DNA of 64,000 nt from Escherichia fergusonii ATCC 35469 (GCF_000026225.1 NC_011740.1:4402001-4466000), one strand, 5' to 3'; counted from the stretch's first letter, positions 26,450 to 35,708 are shown. Translations and numbers: made by a program. Notes: generated by a model from the sequence alone, not told the origin.

Positions 26450-28588
26450 TTAACCGATCTGCCCATTTCCCAAATGTTTAACGCGGCGCTTAACTTCTTC
26501 CTGCTTACCGGCGTTAAACGGACGCGCATCCGGGCTACCTAAATATCCGCACACGCGGCGAGTCACCGACACACGGGAGGCGTCATGGTTACCACATTTC
26601 GGGCAGGTGAAGCCTTTACTGGTGCACTCAAACTCACCGGTAAAACCACACTCGTAACACTCATCAATCGGCGTATTGGTGCCGTAATACGGTACATGCT
26701 GATAGCTGTAATCCCAGACATCTTCCAGCGCCTTCAGGTTGTGCTGAATGTTTGGATATTCGCCGTAGCAAATGAAACCACCGTTCGCCAGCGGCGGGTA
26801 AGGCGCTTCAAAGTCGATCTTGTCGTACGGGTTCACCTTCTTCTCGACATCGAGGTGGAAACTGTTGGTGTAGTAACCTTTATCAGTCACGCCCGGCACC
26901 ACGCCAAACTCAGCAGTATCGAGACGGCAGAAGCGGTCGCACAGGTTTTCACTTGGCGTGCTGTAAAGGCTAAAACCGTAACCCGTTTCTTCTTTCCACT
27001 GATCCACCGCCTGACGCAGACGTTCAACAATGGCGATACCTTTCGCGCGCAGCTGCTCGTTGTCATACACATGCTCGCCGCCAAACAGCGCGTTAATGGT
27101 TTCGTGGATGCCGATGTAACCCAGCGAAATAGACGCACGACCGTTTTTGAAGATTTCAGAAACGTCGTCGTCAGCATTCAGACGAACGCCACAAGCACCT
27201 TCCATATAGAGGATCGGGGCCACGCGCGCTTTAACGCCTTCGAGACGAGCGATACGGGTCATCAGCGCCTTACGTGCCAGCACCAGACGTTCATCCAGCA
27301 GCTTCCAGAAGGTGGCTTCATCGCCTTTCGCTTCCAGCGCAATGCGCGGCAGGTTCAGGCTGATCACGCCGAGGTTGTTACGACCATCGTGGATCTGTTC
27401 GCCGTTTTCATTTTCCCACACGCCGAGGAAGCTGCGGCAGCCCATCGGGGTTTTAAACGAACCGGTGACTTTCACTACCTGATCGTAGTTCAGGATATCT
27501 GGATACATGCGCTTGCTTGCGCACTCCAGCGCCAGCTGTTTGATGTCGTAGTTCGGATCGCCTTTTTTATGGTTCAGGCCATCGCGAATCGCAAACACCA
27601 GTTTCGGGAACACCGCAGTTTTGCGGTTTTTACCCAGGCCCGCGATACGGTTACGCAGGATAGACTCCTGAATCAGGCGAGACTCCCAGCTGGTGCCCAG
27701 ACCAAAACCAAAGGTCACAAACGGTGTTTGACCGTTGGCGGTGTGCAGGGTGTTTACTTCGTACTCCAGCGACTGGAAGGCATCGTAGCACTCTTTGATG
27801 GTACGAGAGTTAGCGTAACCTTCGGCGTCCGGGATGTTCCACTCTTCTGCGGTCTTGCGATGTTTGTTGTAGCTGGCGGTAACAAACGGTGCCAGCACTT
27901 CATCGATACGGTTAATGGTGGTGCCGCCATAAATATGACTGGCGACCTGAGCAATTATCTGCGCAGTTACCGCGGTTGCCGTAGAGATCGACTTCGGTGG
28001 TTCAATCTCGGCGTTCCCCATCTTAAAGCCTTGGGTCAGCATACCTTTCAGGTCGATCAACATGCAGTTGAACATCGGGAAGAACGGCGAGTAATCGAGA
28101 TCGTGATAGTGAATATCGCCACGCTCATGTGCCTGCACCACGTCACGCGGCAGCAGGTGCTGACGTGCATAGTGTTTAGCCACAATCCCGGCCAGCAGGT
28201 CGCGCTGGGTTGGAATCACCTTGCTGTCTTTGTTGGCGTTTTCGTTGAGCAACGAGGCGTTGGTCTGCTCAACCAGACCACGGATCTCCTGATTCAGGCG
28301 ACCGCGTTTTTCACGTTCAATATCGCGATCGTGACGGTACTCGATGTAAGCACGAGCCAGTTGTTTGTATGGACCCGACATCAGCTGGTTTTCAACGGCG
28401 GTCTGGATCTCGTTGATATCCACCTGGCTGCGGCCCTGCATCTGCTCGCTGACAACCGCGGCAACAGTGGCGCAATAATCTGCATCATCGACTTCCGCTG
28501 CTTTAGCTGCACGCAGAATCGCTTCTTTGATGCGCTCTGATTTAAACGGCACTTTGCAGCCGTCTCGTTTCATCACATGCGGTGTCAT
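26450..28588 (-). CDS. nrdD: anaerobic ribonucleoside-triphosphate reductase
   Basis: Class III ribonucleotide reductase, which makes dNTPs from NTPs with formate as reductant in the absence of oxygen. It has 712 residues. An N-terminal ATP-cone (about 1-95) provides allosteric control. The zinc ribbon CYECGFTGEFEC...CPKC lies near the C-terminus, and RRVCGYLG holds the radical glycine (about 681). It is first in nrdD-nrdG. FNR-like, NrdR-like and DnaA-box sequences lie upstream. Confidence 0.98.
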   Translation of the reverse strand: MTPHVMKRDGCKVPFKSERIKEAILRAAKAAEVDDADYCATVAAVVSEQMQGRSQVDINEIQTAVENQLMSGPYKQLARAYIEYRHDRDIEREKRGRLNQEIRGLVEQTNASLLNENANKDSKVIPTQRDLLAGIVAKHYARQHLLPRDVVQAHERGDIHYHDLDYSPFFPMFNCMLIDLKGMLTQGFKMGNAEIEPPKSISTATAVTAQIIAQVASHIYGGTTINRIDEVLAPFVTASYNKHRKTAEEWNIPDAEGYANSRTIKECYDAFQSLEYEVNTLHTANGQTPFVTFGFGLGTSWESRLIQESILRNRIAGLGKNRKTAVFPKLVFAIRDGLNHKKGDPNYDIKQLALECASKRMYPDILNYDQVVKVTGSFKTPMGCRSFLGVWENENGEQIHDGRNNLGVISLNLPRIALEAKGDEATFWKLLDERLVLARKALMTRIARLEGVKARVAPILYMEGACGVRLNADDDVSEIFKNGRASISLGYIGIHETINALFGGEHVYDNEQLRAKGIAIVERLRQAVDQWKEETGYGFSLYSTPSENLCDRFCRLDTAEFGVVPGVTDKGYYTNSFHLDVEKKVNPYDKIDFEAPYPPLANGGFICYGEYPNIQHNLKALEDVWDYSYQHVPYYGTNTPIDECYECGFTGEFECTSKGFTCPKCGNHDASRVSVTRRVCGYLGSPDARPFNAGKQEEVKRRVKHLGNGQIG

Positions 28589-28614
28589 GATCGCTCCATA
28601 TTTTTAAGAACAGG

Positions 28615-28623
28615 TTATCCACA
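28615..28623 (+). promoter_or_regulatory. DnaA box in the nrdD leader, proximal
   Basis: TTATCCACA, the strongest-affinity DnaA box sequence, lies 27 bases upstream of the nrdD start codon and probably within the 5' leader. An identical box lies 77 bp further upstream in the same orientation. Confidence 0.7.
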
Positions 28624-28691
28624 GAAATTGGGAAAGGTGTTTTCCGGTTTTTTCGTTTCGTTTTCCGGCGCTTTCCGCAATCGCCATCCGC

Positions 28692-28700
28692 TTATCCACA
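28692..28700 (+). promoter_or_regulatory. DnaA box upstream of nrdD, distal
   Basis: A second perfect TTATCCACA. Two perfect boxes within 90 bp are unlikely by chance and suggest that DnaA contacts this leader, as it does the promoter of the aerobic reductase genes nrdAB. Confidence 0.7.
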
Positions 28701-28751
28701 ACGCCGCACCTTTTTCGTGGGGAGTTGTAGTAGCAATTATAGTCGATTAAT

Positions 28752-28798
28752 ACAACATATTGGGTCGGGACGCATTTTAAAGTCTATATATAGTGCTT
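28752..28798 (-). promoter_or_regulatory. NrdR-box pair (candidate) upstream of nrdD
   Basis: Two AT-rich elements, ACAACATATTGGGTCG (28752-28767) and TCTATATATAGTGCTT (28783-28798), are 31 bp apart. That is the three-turn spacing typical of paired NrdR boxes in ribonucleotide reductase promoters. The second fits the consensus better than the first. Confidence 0.55.
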
Positions 28799-28823
28799 TG
28801 CATCAAGGATGTTTGAACTTTTT

Positions 28824-28837
28824 TTGATGTAGCTCAA
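28824..28837 (-). promoter_or_regulatory. FNR site upstream of nrdD
   Basis: TTGATGTAGCTCAA, a near match to the FNR consensus TTGAT-N4-ATCAA. It fits anaerobic activation of nrdDG. Confidence 0.65.
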
Positions 28838-28937
28838 AGTAAAAAGCAGAGCGTACGGATGACGGGCGCTACAGCGTTATGTAAATTTTTTAATGAATTT
28901 TTTGATTATAAAATCAACAAAAACAACATACTGAAAG

Positions 28938-28975
28938 GCAAAACCCCGGAATGACCAGTATTACCGGGGCTTAGC
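28938..28975 (-). terminator. treC terminator
   Basis: Read on the minus strand, CCCCGG...CCGGGGTTTTGCC forms a 6-bp GC stem with a T tract, directly after the treC stop. Confidence 0.75.
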
Positions 28976-28981
28976 GGATAC

Positions 28982-30637
28982 TTACTTCTGTAACCACCAG
29001 ACGGCCTCAAAAGGCCGTAAAGTCATGGCACAGGGTTGTGCTGAGGCTTCTTCGTAGTTATGCATCACAAGCTGCCAGTTTCCGCGCATTTGCCCTGGCT
29101 GCCAGGGTTGGATCTCACGGCTAAGGTTGGCAATGACCAGCAAGGTTTGCCCCTTCCATTCACGGCGATAGCACCACAATACAGGGCTGTCTGGCAGCAG
29201 ATCCTGGTAATTGCCCCATGTCAGGACGGCTTCTTGCTTACGCAGTGTGATTAACTTTTGGTAGGTGTAAAACACCGAGGACTCATCGGCCAGCGCGGCT
29301 TCTACGTTGATTTCTTGATAGTTATCGCCCAGGTCAATCCACGGTTCACCCGTTGTAAACCCGGCATTATCGCCGTTGCTCCATTGCATTGGCGTGCGAC
29401 TATTGTCACGGGATTTACTGGCGAGGATTGCCAATAACTCGTCGGCGTCACGCCCATCGTTGCGCAGTTCGGCAAACATATTGAGGCTCTCCACGTCGCG
29501 ATAGTCAGTAATGCGCGTGAAATGTGGGTTAGTCATGCCAATCTCTTCGCCCTGATAGATATATGGCGTTCCCTGCATGCCATGCAGCACCATCGCCAGC
29601 ATTTTTGCCGCAGGTTCGCGGTAGTCCCCTTCATCACCAAAACGAGAAACAATGCGCGGCTGATCGTGGTTACACCAGAACAAGGCATTCCATGCCACGT
29701 TGTGCATTCCTTGTTGCCAGTGGCGGAACAATGCTTTCAACGCCACAAAGTCAGGTTTAGCCAGCGTCCATTTTTCACCACCGGGATAATCGACCTTCAG
29801 GTGATGAAAATTAAAGGTCATCGACAATTCACTGCCTGTTAGTGCCGCGTATCGCTGGCAATGCTCAAGGCTGGTGGAGGACATTTCACCCACGGTCATT
29901 AAACCGCGAGGCGTAAACACATCGCGGTTCATCTCATGCAAAAACTCGTGTGCTCGTGGCCCGTCGGTGTAGAAGCGACGCCCATCGCCATCCAGGTCAT
30001 TAGGAAAACGCAGATCTTTAGAGATCAAATTCACTACATCCAGGCGTAACCCATCGACCCCGCGATCGGCCCAGAACTCACAGACTTTTTTCAGTTCTGC
30101 GCGTACCGTCGGATTCTCCCAGTTGAGATCCGCCTGTTCTGGTGCAAAGAGATGCAAATAGTACTGTTCGCTTTCTGCATGCCAGCGCCACGCACTACCG
30201 CCAAATTTTGAACGCCAGTTATTCGGTGGCGTTTCTGGTTCACCATCGCGCCAGATATAAAACTGACGGTAAGGGCTTTCTTTGCTCAGCGCCTCGCGAA
30301 ACCAGGCATGTTGGGTAGAAGTATGATTAAACACCATATCGAGAATGATACGAATGCCGCGTGATTTCGCCTGCGTCACCATTTCGTCAAAATCGTCCAG
30401 CGTACCGTAAGTGGGATCTATCGCCGTATAGTTCGCTACGTCGTATCCGTTATCGACCTGGGGAGAGACATAAAAGGGGGTTAGCCAGATAGCATCGACG
30501 CCCAGGTTATGCAGATAGTCCAGGCGTTGGATAACGCCACGTAAATCACCGGTGCCGCTACCCGTGGTGTCCTGAAAACTCTTGGGATAAATCTGGTAGA
30601 TAACGCCGTTTTGCCACCAGTGGGGAAGATTCGTCAT
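28982..30637 (-). CDS. treC: trehalose-6-phosphate hydrolase
   Basis: Cytoplasmic GH13 alpha-glucosidase that splits trehalose 6-phosphate, delivered by TreB, into glucose and glucose 6-phosphate. It has 551 residues. GH13 regions visible in order are DMVFNHTS, the nucleophile segment GLRLDVVNL, the acid/base region TVGEMSS and WCNHDQPR. The start at 30637 gives the standard N-terminus MTNLPHWWQN with CAGGAAT upstream; the frame stays open much further upstream, into treB, but that part is not expected to be translated. It is second in treB-treC. Confidence 0.97.
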   Translation of the reverse strand: MTNLPHWWQNGVIYQIYPKSFQDTTGSGTGDLRGVIQRLDYLHNLGVDAIWLTPFYVSPQVDNGYDVANYTAIDPTYGTLDDFDEMVTQAKSRGIRIILDMVFNHTSTQHAWFREALSKESPYRQFYIWRDGEPETPPNNWRSKFGGSAWRWHAESEQYYLHLFAPEQADLNWENPTVRAELKKVCEFWADRGVDGLRLDVVNLISKDLRFPNDLDGDGRRFYTDGPRAHEFLHEMNRDVFTPRGLMTVGEMSSTSLEHCQRYAALTGSELSMTFNFHHLKVDYPGGEKWTLAKPDFVALKALFRHWQQGMHNVAWNALFWCNHDQPRIVSRFGDEGDYREPAAKMLAMVLHGMQGTPYIYQGEEIGMTNPHFTRITDYRDVESLNMFAELRNDGRDADELLAILASKSRDNSRTPMQWSNGDNAGFTTGEPWIDLGDNYQEINVEAALADESSVFYTYQKLITLRKQEAVLTWGNYQDLLPDSPVLWCYRREWKGQTLLVIANLSREIQPWQPGQMRGNWQLVMHNYEEASAQPCAMTLRPFEAVWWLQK

Positions 30638-30687
30638 TACGTTATTCCTGCAAATGCGAGGGGGGCGCAATTGCGCCCCGAAGAAAA

Positions 30688-32109
30688 TTAAACAATGTCC
30701 AGCGTGCCCAGGCGGTATTTCCGCTGGTAGATAAACGAGGTGAGTACAATCGGGATGATGATGGCGATAGCCATTGCCAGCGCAAACACTTGCCAGTAGC
30801 TCGGTTGAATAGAGAGAATTCCCGGCAGGCCGCCTACGCCGATGCCATTCGCCATAACGCCGTTCAGACCACATAGCAATCCTGCCAGACCAGAACCAAT
30901 CATCGCGCACAGCATCGGGAAGCGATATTTCAGGTTGATGCCGTACATTGCAGGCTCAGTGACCCCAAGCCAGGCGGAGATAGCGGCAGGCACGGAGATC
31001 TCGCGTTCATTGTTCTTGCGGCTGGAAATGATAATGCCTATCACGGCGGAGCCCTGAGCGATATTCGACAGCGCAATAAGCGGCCACACTGGCGTGCCAC
31101 CCATGCTTTGAATCATCTGCAAATCTATAGCAAGCGTGGTCTGGTGTACGCCGGTGATCACCAGCGGTGCGTAAAGGAAGCCAAACAATGCCGCACCAAT
31201 GGGGGCAAAGCTGCCGGTCATCAGGTGACGCACCGCAAAGGCAACGCCATCGCCAATCATGCGACCAAACGGACCGATCAGCGCATGGGCGAGGAAGACC
31301 GCGAGGATCAGCGAACAGACCGGCACCACCACCAGATAGAGGTAATCCGGCACGATACGCTTAAGGCGAGTTTCTATCACGCCCAGCGCCAGCCCGGCTA
31401 ACAGTGCCGGAATAACTTGTGCCTGATAGCCCACTTTGGCGATGCTGAACATGCCAAAGTTCCATACTTCCGGTAGCTGCTGCCCGAGCAGATAAGCGTT
31501 CATCAACTGTGGGGAAACCAGCGTCACGCCAAGCACGATACCGAGGATCGGCGTGCCGCCCATTTTTTTCACCGCTGACCAGCAAATTCCGACCGGCAGG
31601 TAGAAGAAGATCGCTTCACCGATCAACCATAGAAAATCGTAGATCGTTTGCAGGGAAGGGTACATTTGCGCCAGCGTTTGACCGTTGCTCATGGGCAAAT
31701 CACCGATCACATTGCGAAAACCGAGGATCAAACCACCACTAATCAACGCGGGCAGCAGCGGGAAGAAGATCTCCGCGAAATGAGAGATCAACTGCTCATG
31801 CCATTTCATATTCTGCCGGGCGGCTTTTTTCACCTGCTCTTTATCAACCCGCGCCTGTCCGGTCGTCGCTATCAGCGCTTGATAGTAATCACCCACGTTG
31901 GTGCCTATTACCACCTGAAATTGCCCGGCATTGGTGAAACAGCCTTTCACCATGGGGAGTTGCTCAATCTCTTTCGGTCTGGCATTGGCCGGTTGGTTGA
32001 GGACAAAGCGCAGGCGAGTAATACAGTGGCTCACCGTCGCAATATTGCCGCGCCCGCCGACCAGTTTAATCAACCGATCGATATCCGTTTGGTTTATTTT
32101 GCTCATCAT
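30688..32109 (-). CDS. treB: trehalose PTS permease EIIBC
   Basis: Phosphotransferase enzyme II that imports trehalose as trehalose 6-phosphate. It has 473 residues. The EIIB domain (about 1-90) has the phospho-cysteine in SHCITRLRF, and the EIIC domain (about 105-470) has around ten membrane segments. No EIIA is attached; in E. coli the glucose EIIA (Crr) serves. It heads treBC, and a perfect TreR operator lies 66 bases upstream of the start. Confidence 0.97.
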   Translation of the reverse strand: MMSKINQTDIDRLIKLVGGRGNIATVSHCITRLRFVLNQPANARPKEIEQLPMVKGCFTNAGQFQVVIGTNVGDYYQALIATTGQARVDKEQVKKAARQNMKWHEQLISHFAEIFFPLLPALISGGLILGFRNVIGDLPMSNGQTLAQMYPSLQTIYDFLWLIGEAIFFYLPVGICWSAVKKMGGTPILGIVLGVTLVSPQLMNAYLLGQQLPEVWNFGMFSIAKVGYQAQVIPALLAGLALGVIETRLKRIVPDYLYLVVVPVCSLILAVFLAHALIGPFGRMIGDGVAFAVRHLMTGSFAPIGAALFGFLYAPLVITGVHQTTLAIDLQMIQSMGGTPVWPLIALSNIAQGSAVIGIIISSRKNNEREISVPAAISAWLGVTEPAMYGINLKYRFPMLCAMIGSGLAGLLCGLNGVMANGIGVGGLPGILSIQPSYWQVFALAMAIAIIIPIVLTSFIYQRKYRLGTLDIV

Positions 32110-32174
32110 AACGCCCCATGGCAGATGACATTTTTGGTTGGCTGCAGAATATAGTGCGCGGAAAAATTTAAAAA

Positions 32175-32188
32175 CGGGAACGTTCCCG
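32175..32188. promoter_or_regulatory. TreR operator
   Basis: CGGGAACGTTCCCG, a perfect 14-bp palindrome matching the known TreR site. It lies between treR and treB, so TreR can repress treBC when trehalose 6-phosphate is absent. Confidence 0.85.
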
Positions 32189-32227
32189 AAACGCAGCGAA
32201 GATCACAATTTATCGTTCAGGAAACGA

Positions 32228-33175
32228 TCAGGACAGGGTGGCGGGGATGATGATTTGTTGCGGTTCGCTGCGCCCGGTTACCTGCGCAATTAACTGGCAG
32301 GCCGCCTGGCGTCCGGCTTCGGCGTAACCTGGGTCAACGGTGACGATCTCCGGATGGAGGAATTTCATTAACGGTGTATTACCGACGCTCGCCAGTTGCA
32401 AGGTGTCGATGCGTTGCTCTTGCAGGTATTTACTTGCGCCAAGTGCCAGCGTGTCGGTTGCGCACAGTAACGCGGTGGTTTCAGGGGTAATCACTTTTGC
32501 GACATTATCATAACCTTGCTTCATCGCAAGGCCTGGCAGAGCGGCGACAGGATGAAGTATATGCGCTTTGCAGAACGCCAGGTAGGCTTCGTGACGTCGC
32601 TTACCAGTCGTCACGTCACTGTGAGGCACGCCGAGATAACTGATATTACGATGCCCCTGGTCATACAGCCGTTGCATCAGGATTTTGATTGCCCCTTCGT
32701 CGTCATAACAGACCGAAGCAAAGCCTTTTGCGTCACGTGCCAGCAGAACCAGCGATGACTGCCAGTGGGCTAACATGTCTTCGGTTATGCCGGTAAAACC
32801 GAACAGCACTACGCCGTCGATATTACGCCGTTTCAGCACCCCCAAATGTTCGGCAACTAATTGCGGAGAAAACCGACTTTCCATCATGATCGGGTCGTAA
32901 CCTTGTTCATAGAACGCTGGCAGCATGGTTTGGACGGCGAGATTTTCTGACAACGAATCCAGACGGGTCACGATGATGGCGACGACTTTATCGCTTTGCC
33001 CACGCATCGCGCGTGCGGAGCGGGAAGGGGAAAATCCATGCTGATTCATCACTGCTTCCACGCGCTCGCGCGTGCGCTGACTCACGCCGCTTTCGTTATT
33101 CAGCACCCGGGAAACCGTAGATTTCCCCACGCCGCTTAAGCGCGCGATGTCTATGATAGTCAGCCGATTTTGCAT
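32228..33175 (-). CDS. treR: trehalose operon repressor
   Basis: LacI-family repressor of 315 residues. The N-terminal helix-turn-helix is LTIIDIARLSGVGKSTVSRVLN (residues 5-26), followed by the hinge and a periplasmic-binding-like effector domain that senses trehalose 6-phosphate (inducer) and trehalose. It lies in the same orientation as treBC, just upstream. In K-12 mgtA follows on its other side; that gene is missing here. Confidence 0.96.
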   Translation of the reverse strand: MQNRLTIIDIARLSGVGKSTVSRVLNNESGVSQRTRERVEAVMNQHGFSPSRSARAMRGQSDKVVAIIVTRLDSLSENLAVQTMLPAFYEQGYDPIMMESRFSPQLVAEHLGVLKRRNIDGVVLFGFTGITEDMLAHWQSSLVLLARDAKGFASVCYDDEGAIKILMQRLYDQGHRNISYLGVPHSDVTTGKRRHEAYLAFCKAHILHPVAALPGLAMKQGYDNVAKVITPETTALLCATDTLALGASKYLQEQRIDTLQLASVGNTPLMKFLHPEIVTVDPGYAEAGRQAACQLIAQVTGRSEPQQIIIPATLS

Positions 33176-33297
33176 CCTGTTATCCCGTAACGTGTTGTTT
33201 AATTATTTGAGCCTAACTTTACCCGCGCATTCAGCAATGGGCAAAGTCTGGTTTATCGTTGGTTTAGTTGCCACAGGGTATTATATCGGTATGACTG

Positions 33298-33753
33298 CTA
33301 CGAAAATATCTGAACAAAAAAATAAATTACTGCAAAAATAAAAAAACAAATAAACGTCCAACTTAAATTATAAAGGGCGCTATGGCTTTTATTAATAGAA
33401 CGAGAGAGATAGATGTCTTCTTTTTTAATGTGTCTGCCAGAGATGTTGCGATACTCGCGGATATAATAAACACAATAGATTAATAAAGGCGGAATTACCC
33501 ATCCACCTGTAGGTTTGTCAAATATAAGAGTCAGTAGAATAGCGATAGCAAAGAAAACCAGAAAGACGATTTGCGCTTTGGATTCTGTTTTTTTTAATTC
33601 GCTTCTGATGCCTTCAGTGTGCTGTTCTTGCCAGCGCCGCAGCGTGCTAACGCTAAATTGATAGTGTTCACATAGCTCCTTATTAGACGCCCCCTCTTTT
33701 GACTGCTGTAAAATTTCAGCGATTTGTTCGTCAGTGAAACGGGGTTTAGCCAT
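33298..33753 (-). CDS. transposase-type HTH domain fused to a membrane domain, unknown function
   Basis: 151-residue protein I do not recognise as a named gene. Residues 1-52 (RFTDEQIAEILQQ..., NKELCEHYQFSVSTLRRWQEQ) form a helix-turn-helix like that of IS3-family OrfA transposases. No catalytic domain follows. Instead there are three hydrophobic segments (about 61-78, 84-98 and 129-150) with a charged loop, KKEDIYLSRSINKSH. The ATG at 33753 has GGAGGG upstream at good spacing. The C-terminal half is AT-rich compared with its neighbours. It occupies the site where K-12 has mgtA and its leader. It could be a domesticated transposase domain turned membrane-bound regulator; this is inference. 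Confidence 0.75.
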   Translation of the reverse strand: MAKPRFTDEQIAEILQQSKEGASNKELCEHYQFSVSTLRRWQEQHTEGIRSELKKTESKAQIVFLVFFAIAILLTLIFDKPTGGWVIPPLLIYCVYYIREYRNISGRHIKKEDIYLSRSINKSHSALYNLSWTFICFFIFAVIYFFVQIFS

Positions 33754-33818
33754 CTTCAACCCTCCCTGGTTGAATCAGATAACCCAGGCGCAATACCTGG
33801 ATTATCTTTCAGTAGAGA

Positions 33819-34205
33819 TTAGCGACGAACAGCGATCGCTTCGATCTCAATCTTCACGTCTTTCGGCAGACGGGCAACTTCAACGCAAGAACGTGCCGGG
33901 AAGGTGGCGTTGTGTTCGGTGAAGAAGGCTTCGTAAGTAGCGTTTACGGTTGCGAAGTCGTTCAGATCTTTCACAAACACGGTAGTTTTAACGATGTCGC
34001 CCACTTTCAGGCCAGCCGCTTCAACGATCGCTTTTACGTTATCCAGCGACTGACGTGCCTGTGCTGCGACGTCTGCCGGTACTTCGCCCGTTTTCGGGTT
34101 TACCGGGATCTGCCCGGAAGTGATGATCATGCTGCCCAGATCAACGCCCTGAACGTAAGGACCGATAGCTGCCGGTGCATTTTCCGTCGCGATAGTTTTG
34201 CTCAT
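33819..34205 (-). CDS. ridA: 2-iminobutanoate/2-iminopropanoate deaminase RidA
   Basis: Small trimeric YjgF/YER057c/UK114 protein, 128 residues, that hydrolyses reactive enamines and imines made by PLP enzymes such as threonine dehydratase. The family signature is intact, with conserved Arg in RSCVEVARLP and Glu in the C-terminal IEIEAIAVRR. The start follows AGGAGAAATC. It lies downstream of pyrBI in the same direction. Confidence 0.97.
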   Translation of the reverse strand: MSKTIATENAPAAIGPYVQGVDLGSMIITSGQIPVNPKTGEVPADVAAQARQSLDNVKAIVEAAGLKVGDIVKTTVFVKDLNDFATVNATYEAFFTEHNATFPARSCVEVARLPKDVKIEIEAIAVRR

Positions 34206-34276
34206 GATTTCTCCTGAATTCAGTGGTAAAAAGTCCCGGTTATTATAGGGAGCCAGACTTTTATTACCAACCGCAA

Positions 34277-34738
34277 TTAATTGGCCAGTACCACATTATG
34301 GGAAAACTCTTTTTCACAGTATTTGCATTTGAGCGCGATGTCATTGGCGCGTTTTCGTACTGCAAAGCTGGAAGAAACTGGTTCTGCATGGCTGATACAG
34401 TTGCTGTTCGGGCAGACCAGCACATTGTCGATGCGCTCCGGCAGGCTGGGGCGCGATTTACCCACCACTTCATAGTTGTCGATACGGTTAACCGTGGCTT
34501 GTGGCGCATACAAAGCCAGTTGGTCTACCTGATCTTCACTCAAAAAGGTATTTTCGATTTTGATCAGATCCTTACGCCCCATCTCACCAGAAGGCAGATT
34601 GAGGCCGATGGTAATACGCTGATCAGTCTCGGTAAGTTTGAACAAGGACAATAATTTGAAACCGATCTGCGCAGGGATATGGTCAATTACCGTGCCGCGT
34701 TTAATAGCTTCAACCTGCAATTTATTATCGTGTGTCAT
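34277..34738 (-). CDS. pyrI: aspartate carbamoyltransferase regulatory chain
   Basis: 153-residue regulatory subunit that binds CTP and ATP and links catalytic trimers. The N-terminal allosteric domain contains [15 protein letters not shown]. The zinc site has four cysteines in CPNSNC and CKYC (about 109, 114, 138, 141) that hold the interface to PyrB. It starts 12 bases after pyrB, whose expression it shares. Confidence 0.98.
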
Positions 34739-34750
34739 CTCTATTTCCCC

Positions 34751-35686
34751 TTACAGTACCAGATCGCGATTCAGAACCAGTGCCAGTAACGCCTGGCGAG
34801 CGAAAATCCCGTTGCCTGCTTGCTGGAAGTACCAGGCGTGCGGCGTTTTATCAACATCGGTGGCAATCTCATCGACACGCGGTAGCGGATGCAGCACTTT
34901 CATATTGGTTTTGGCGTTGTGGAGATCGCTGGCGCGAAGAACAAACTGCGCTTTCACGTTGGCGTACTCGGACGGGTCCAGGCGCTCTTTTTGCACTCGG
35001 GTCATGTACAGAATGTCCACTTCCGCCATCACTTCTTCAATGGAGCTGTGCAGACTCCAGGCGATCCCTTTTTCATCGAGCATATCCAGAATGTATTGCG
35101 GCATTGCCAGCGCGTCCGGCGCGATGAAGTAAAAACGGTTGCCGTCGAACTTCGCTAACGCCTGGGTCAGGGAGTGAACGGTGCGGCCATATTTGAGGTC
35201 ACCGACCATCGCAATGTGCAGATTGTCCAGACGCCCCTGGGTTTCCTGAATGGTGAACAAGTCCAGCAAGGTTTGCGTCGGGTGTTGGTTGGAGCCATCA
35301 CCGGCATTCAGCACCGGTACATTGCCGGAAAACTCAGTCGCAAGGCGTGCAGCCCCTTCCTGCGGATGGCGCATAACAATCGCATCAACGTAGGTACTAA
35401 TTACCGAAATGGTATCTGCCAGCGTTTCGCCCTTTTTGCCAAGCGAGGTATTCGCGCTGTCAGAGAAGCCCACCACGCTGGCACCCAGGCGGTGCATTGA
35501 GGTTTCAAAAGAGAGACGGGTACGGGTTGAGGCTTCGAAGAAGCAGCTGGCAATCACCTTATGCTTCAACAACTCTGGTTGTGGATTTGCTTTTAATTTC
35601 GCCGCTGTCGCCAGTACCAGATTAAGTTCATCTCGACTAAGGTCGTTTATGGAAATGATATGTTTTTGATATAGCGGATTAGCCAT
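34751..35686 (-). CDS. pyrB: aspartate carbamoyltransferase catalytic chain
   Basis: Catalyses carbamoyl phosphate + aspartate to carbamoyl aspartate, the committed step of pyrimidine synthesis. It has 311 residues. The phosphate-binding STRTR loop lies near residue 53, HPTQ near 134, and HPLPRVDE near the C-terminus. The start at 35686 follows CAGGAGATAAAA; the frame stays open upstream through the attenuator only by chance. It is preceded by the pyrL leader and attenuator, which lower transcription when UTP is high. Confidence 0.98.
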   Translation of the reverse strand: MANPLYQKHIISINDLSRDELNLVLATAAKLKANPQPELLKHKVIASCFFEASTRTRLSFETSMHRLGASVVGFSDSANTSLGKKGETLADTISVISTYVDAIVMRHPQEGAARLATEFSGNVPVLNAGDGSNQHPTQTLLDLFTIQETQGRLDNLHIAMVGDLKYGRTVHSLTQALAKFDGNRFYFIAPDALAMPQYILDMLDEKGIAWSLHSSIEEVMAEVDILYMTRVQKERLDPSEYANVKAQFVLRASDLHNAKTNMKVLHPLPRVDEIATDVDKTPHAWYFQQAGNGIFARQALLALVLNRDLVL

Positions 35687-35708
35687 TTTTATCTCCTGAC
35701 GCCTGGGC

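Noticed and set aside
26585..28540. 651-codon open frame antisense to nrdD
   Set aside because: Again a shadow of a highly expressed gene; composition is not protein-like.
33147..33341. Possible small membrane protein (MGKVWFIVGLVATGYYIG...) between treR and the HTH-membrane gene
   Set aside because: It looks like a single-helix protein, but there is no ribosome binding site before either ATG and it overlaps the end of the gene on the other strand. Left open as a weak possibility only.
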